Part shown: one piece after another, positions 42,065-42,414 of the stretch | How the letters are laid out: each line of letters begins with the position of its first letter | Numbering within the stretch: position 1 is the stretch's first letter | Assembly (NCBI GenBank): GCA_903903945.1 | Contig: CAIVAP010000093.1 | Location: 1-42,414, forward strand | From: an uncultured bacterium | GTDB taxonomy: Bacteria > Zixibacteria > MSB-5A5 > CAIYYT01 | Length of the DNA stretch: 42,414 nt | Reading direction: 5' to 3' | The notes under the pieces: generated by a model | Seen by the model: the letters and a program-made list of their open reading frames with translations, nothing else | Told to the model about the DNA's origin: nothing | Databases searched by the model: none | Program-made: the position numbers and the translations under genes

Positions 42065-42115
42065 GTGATCCTGAGCTAGTCGAAGGGTTCGCCCTGAGTC
42101 TATCGAAGGGATCAC
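42065..42115. repeat. Tandem CCTGAG...CGAAGGG repeat in the 16S leader
   Basis: Two 18-base units, CCTGAGCTAGTCGAAGGG (42070-42087) and CCTGAGTCTATCGAAGGG (42093-42110), lie in tandem. The pair is bounded by GTGATC and GATCAC. Units of this type are a common dispersed repeat in environmental genomes. It ends 32 bases before the 16S gene. Confidence 0.8.
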
Positions 42116-42147
42116 GGGACTTCTAATTATAGAGCTATTTCAGATTT

Positions 42148-42414
42148 TCTTCGGAGAGTTTGATCCTGGCTCAGAACGAACGCTGGCGGCGTGCTTCATA
42201 CATGCAAGTCGAACGAGAAAGTTCGGGGAAACCTGAGCAAGTACAGTGGCGAACGGGTGCGTAACACGTGAGAAACATACCTCTATGTTGGGGATAAGCT
42301 TGCGAAAGCGGGTCTAATACCGGATGTGATCACCGAGGGACATCCCTTGGTGATTAAAGGTGGTTGAGTCTATGCCACCGCATAGAGATTGTCTCGCGGC
42401 CCATTAGCTAGATG
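42148..42414 (+). rRNA. rrs: 16S ribosomal RNA, 5' fragment
   Basis: The universal 5' sequence AGAGTTTGATCCTGGCTCAG begins at 42155, which corresponds to E. coli position 8, so the mature end is near 42148. The conserved blocks GAACGCTGGCGGCGTGC, ACATGCAAGTCGAACG, GCGAACGGGTGCGTAACACG and CCCATTAGCTAG follow. The gene runs off the right edge before V3. The fragment covers V1 and V2 and can be used to place the organism. Confidence 0.98.

Noticed and set aside
1-42414. CRISPR array, prophage or integrative element
   Set aside because: No regularly spaced repeats, cas genes, integrase, transposase or phage structural genes were found. The two tRNAs show no adjacent integrase or duplicated tRNA end.

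Overview
The window reads as chromosomal DNA of an uncultured, diderm bacterium of the FCB superphylum. My best guess is candidate phylum Zixibacteria or a close relative. The reasons are a TonB-dependent receptor, lipoproteins, a PorV/PorQ-like barrel, secreted proteins ending in NYPNPFN/FlgD-like sorting domains, type I dockerin repeats on non-cellulosomal enzymes, and a 16S gene start. This placement is an inference from gene content; the 267 bases of 16S could settle it by database search. I see no prophage, integrase, transposase gene or CRISPR array. The mobile signal is confined to small non-coding palindromic repeats.

Layout. 1-80: 5' end of a mannose-1-phosphate guanylyltransferase-like gene (minus). 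499-1203: CPBP membrane protease (minus). 1299-2041: two small DNA-binding proteins, one sigma-region-4-like with a zinc module and one ribbon-helix-helix. 2038-7771 (minus): two secreted dockerin proteins, an M1 aminopeptidase and a 1048-residue BNR-like protein with a long structured leader; a MITE-like repeat and a terminator lie between them. 8240-12887 (plus): NtrC-type response regulator, nadA, a 2-oxoacid dehydrogenase E2 and lipB. 13372-20343: TonB receptor, large secreted protein and PorV-like barrel, closed by a strong terminator. 20436-24993: four overlapping genes for murein-peptide breakdown (NlpC/P60, LD-carboxypeptidase, Ala-Glu epimerase, amidase). 25116-26387: predicted outer-membrane barrel. 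26753-29706 (minus): sugar ABC importer without its ATPase. 29884-30080: second MITE-like copy, inserted in the loop of another palindromic repeat. 30199-34867: a seven-gene run consisting of four uncharacterised membrane proteins, a 42-residue zinc ribbon not covered by longer ORF calls, DUF72, and a D-Ala-D-Ala peptidase. 34928-35144: tRNA-Phe and tRNA-Thr. 35322-40518: a collagen-like lipoprotein behind a sigma-54-type promoter, then a subtilase with a C-terminal sorting domain. 40575-41381 (minus): methyltransferase. 41837-42414: rRNA promoter, leader with boxA-like motifs and a terminator-like hairpin, and the start of 16S rRNA.

How the genes work together. LipB charges lipoyl domains such as the one on the adjacent E2. 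The four murein genes can cut stem peptides to L-Ala-D-Glu, epimerise that dipeptide, and strip peptides from glycans. The TonB receptor, secreted protein and PorV-like barrel look like one envelope export/uptake unit. The best candidate for an undescribed system is the tightly overlapping membrane operon at 30199-33131.
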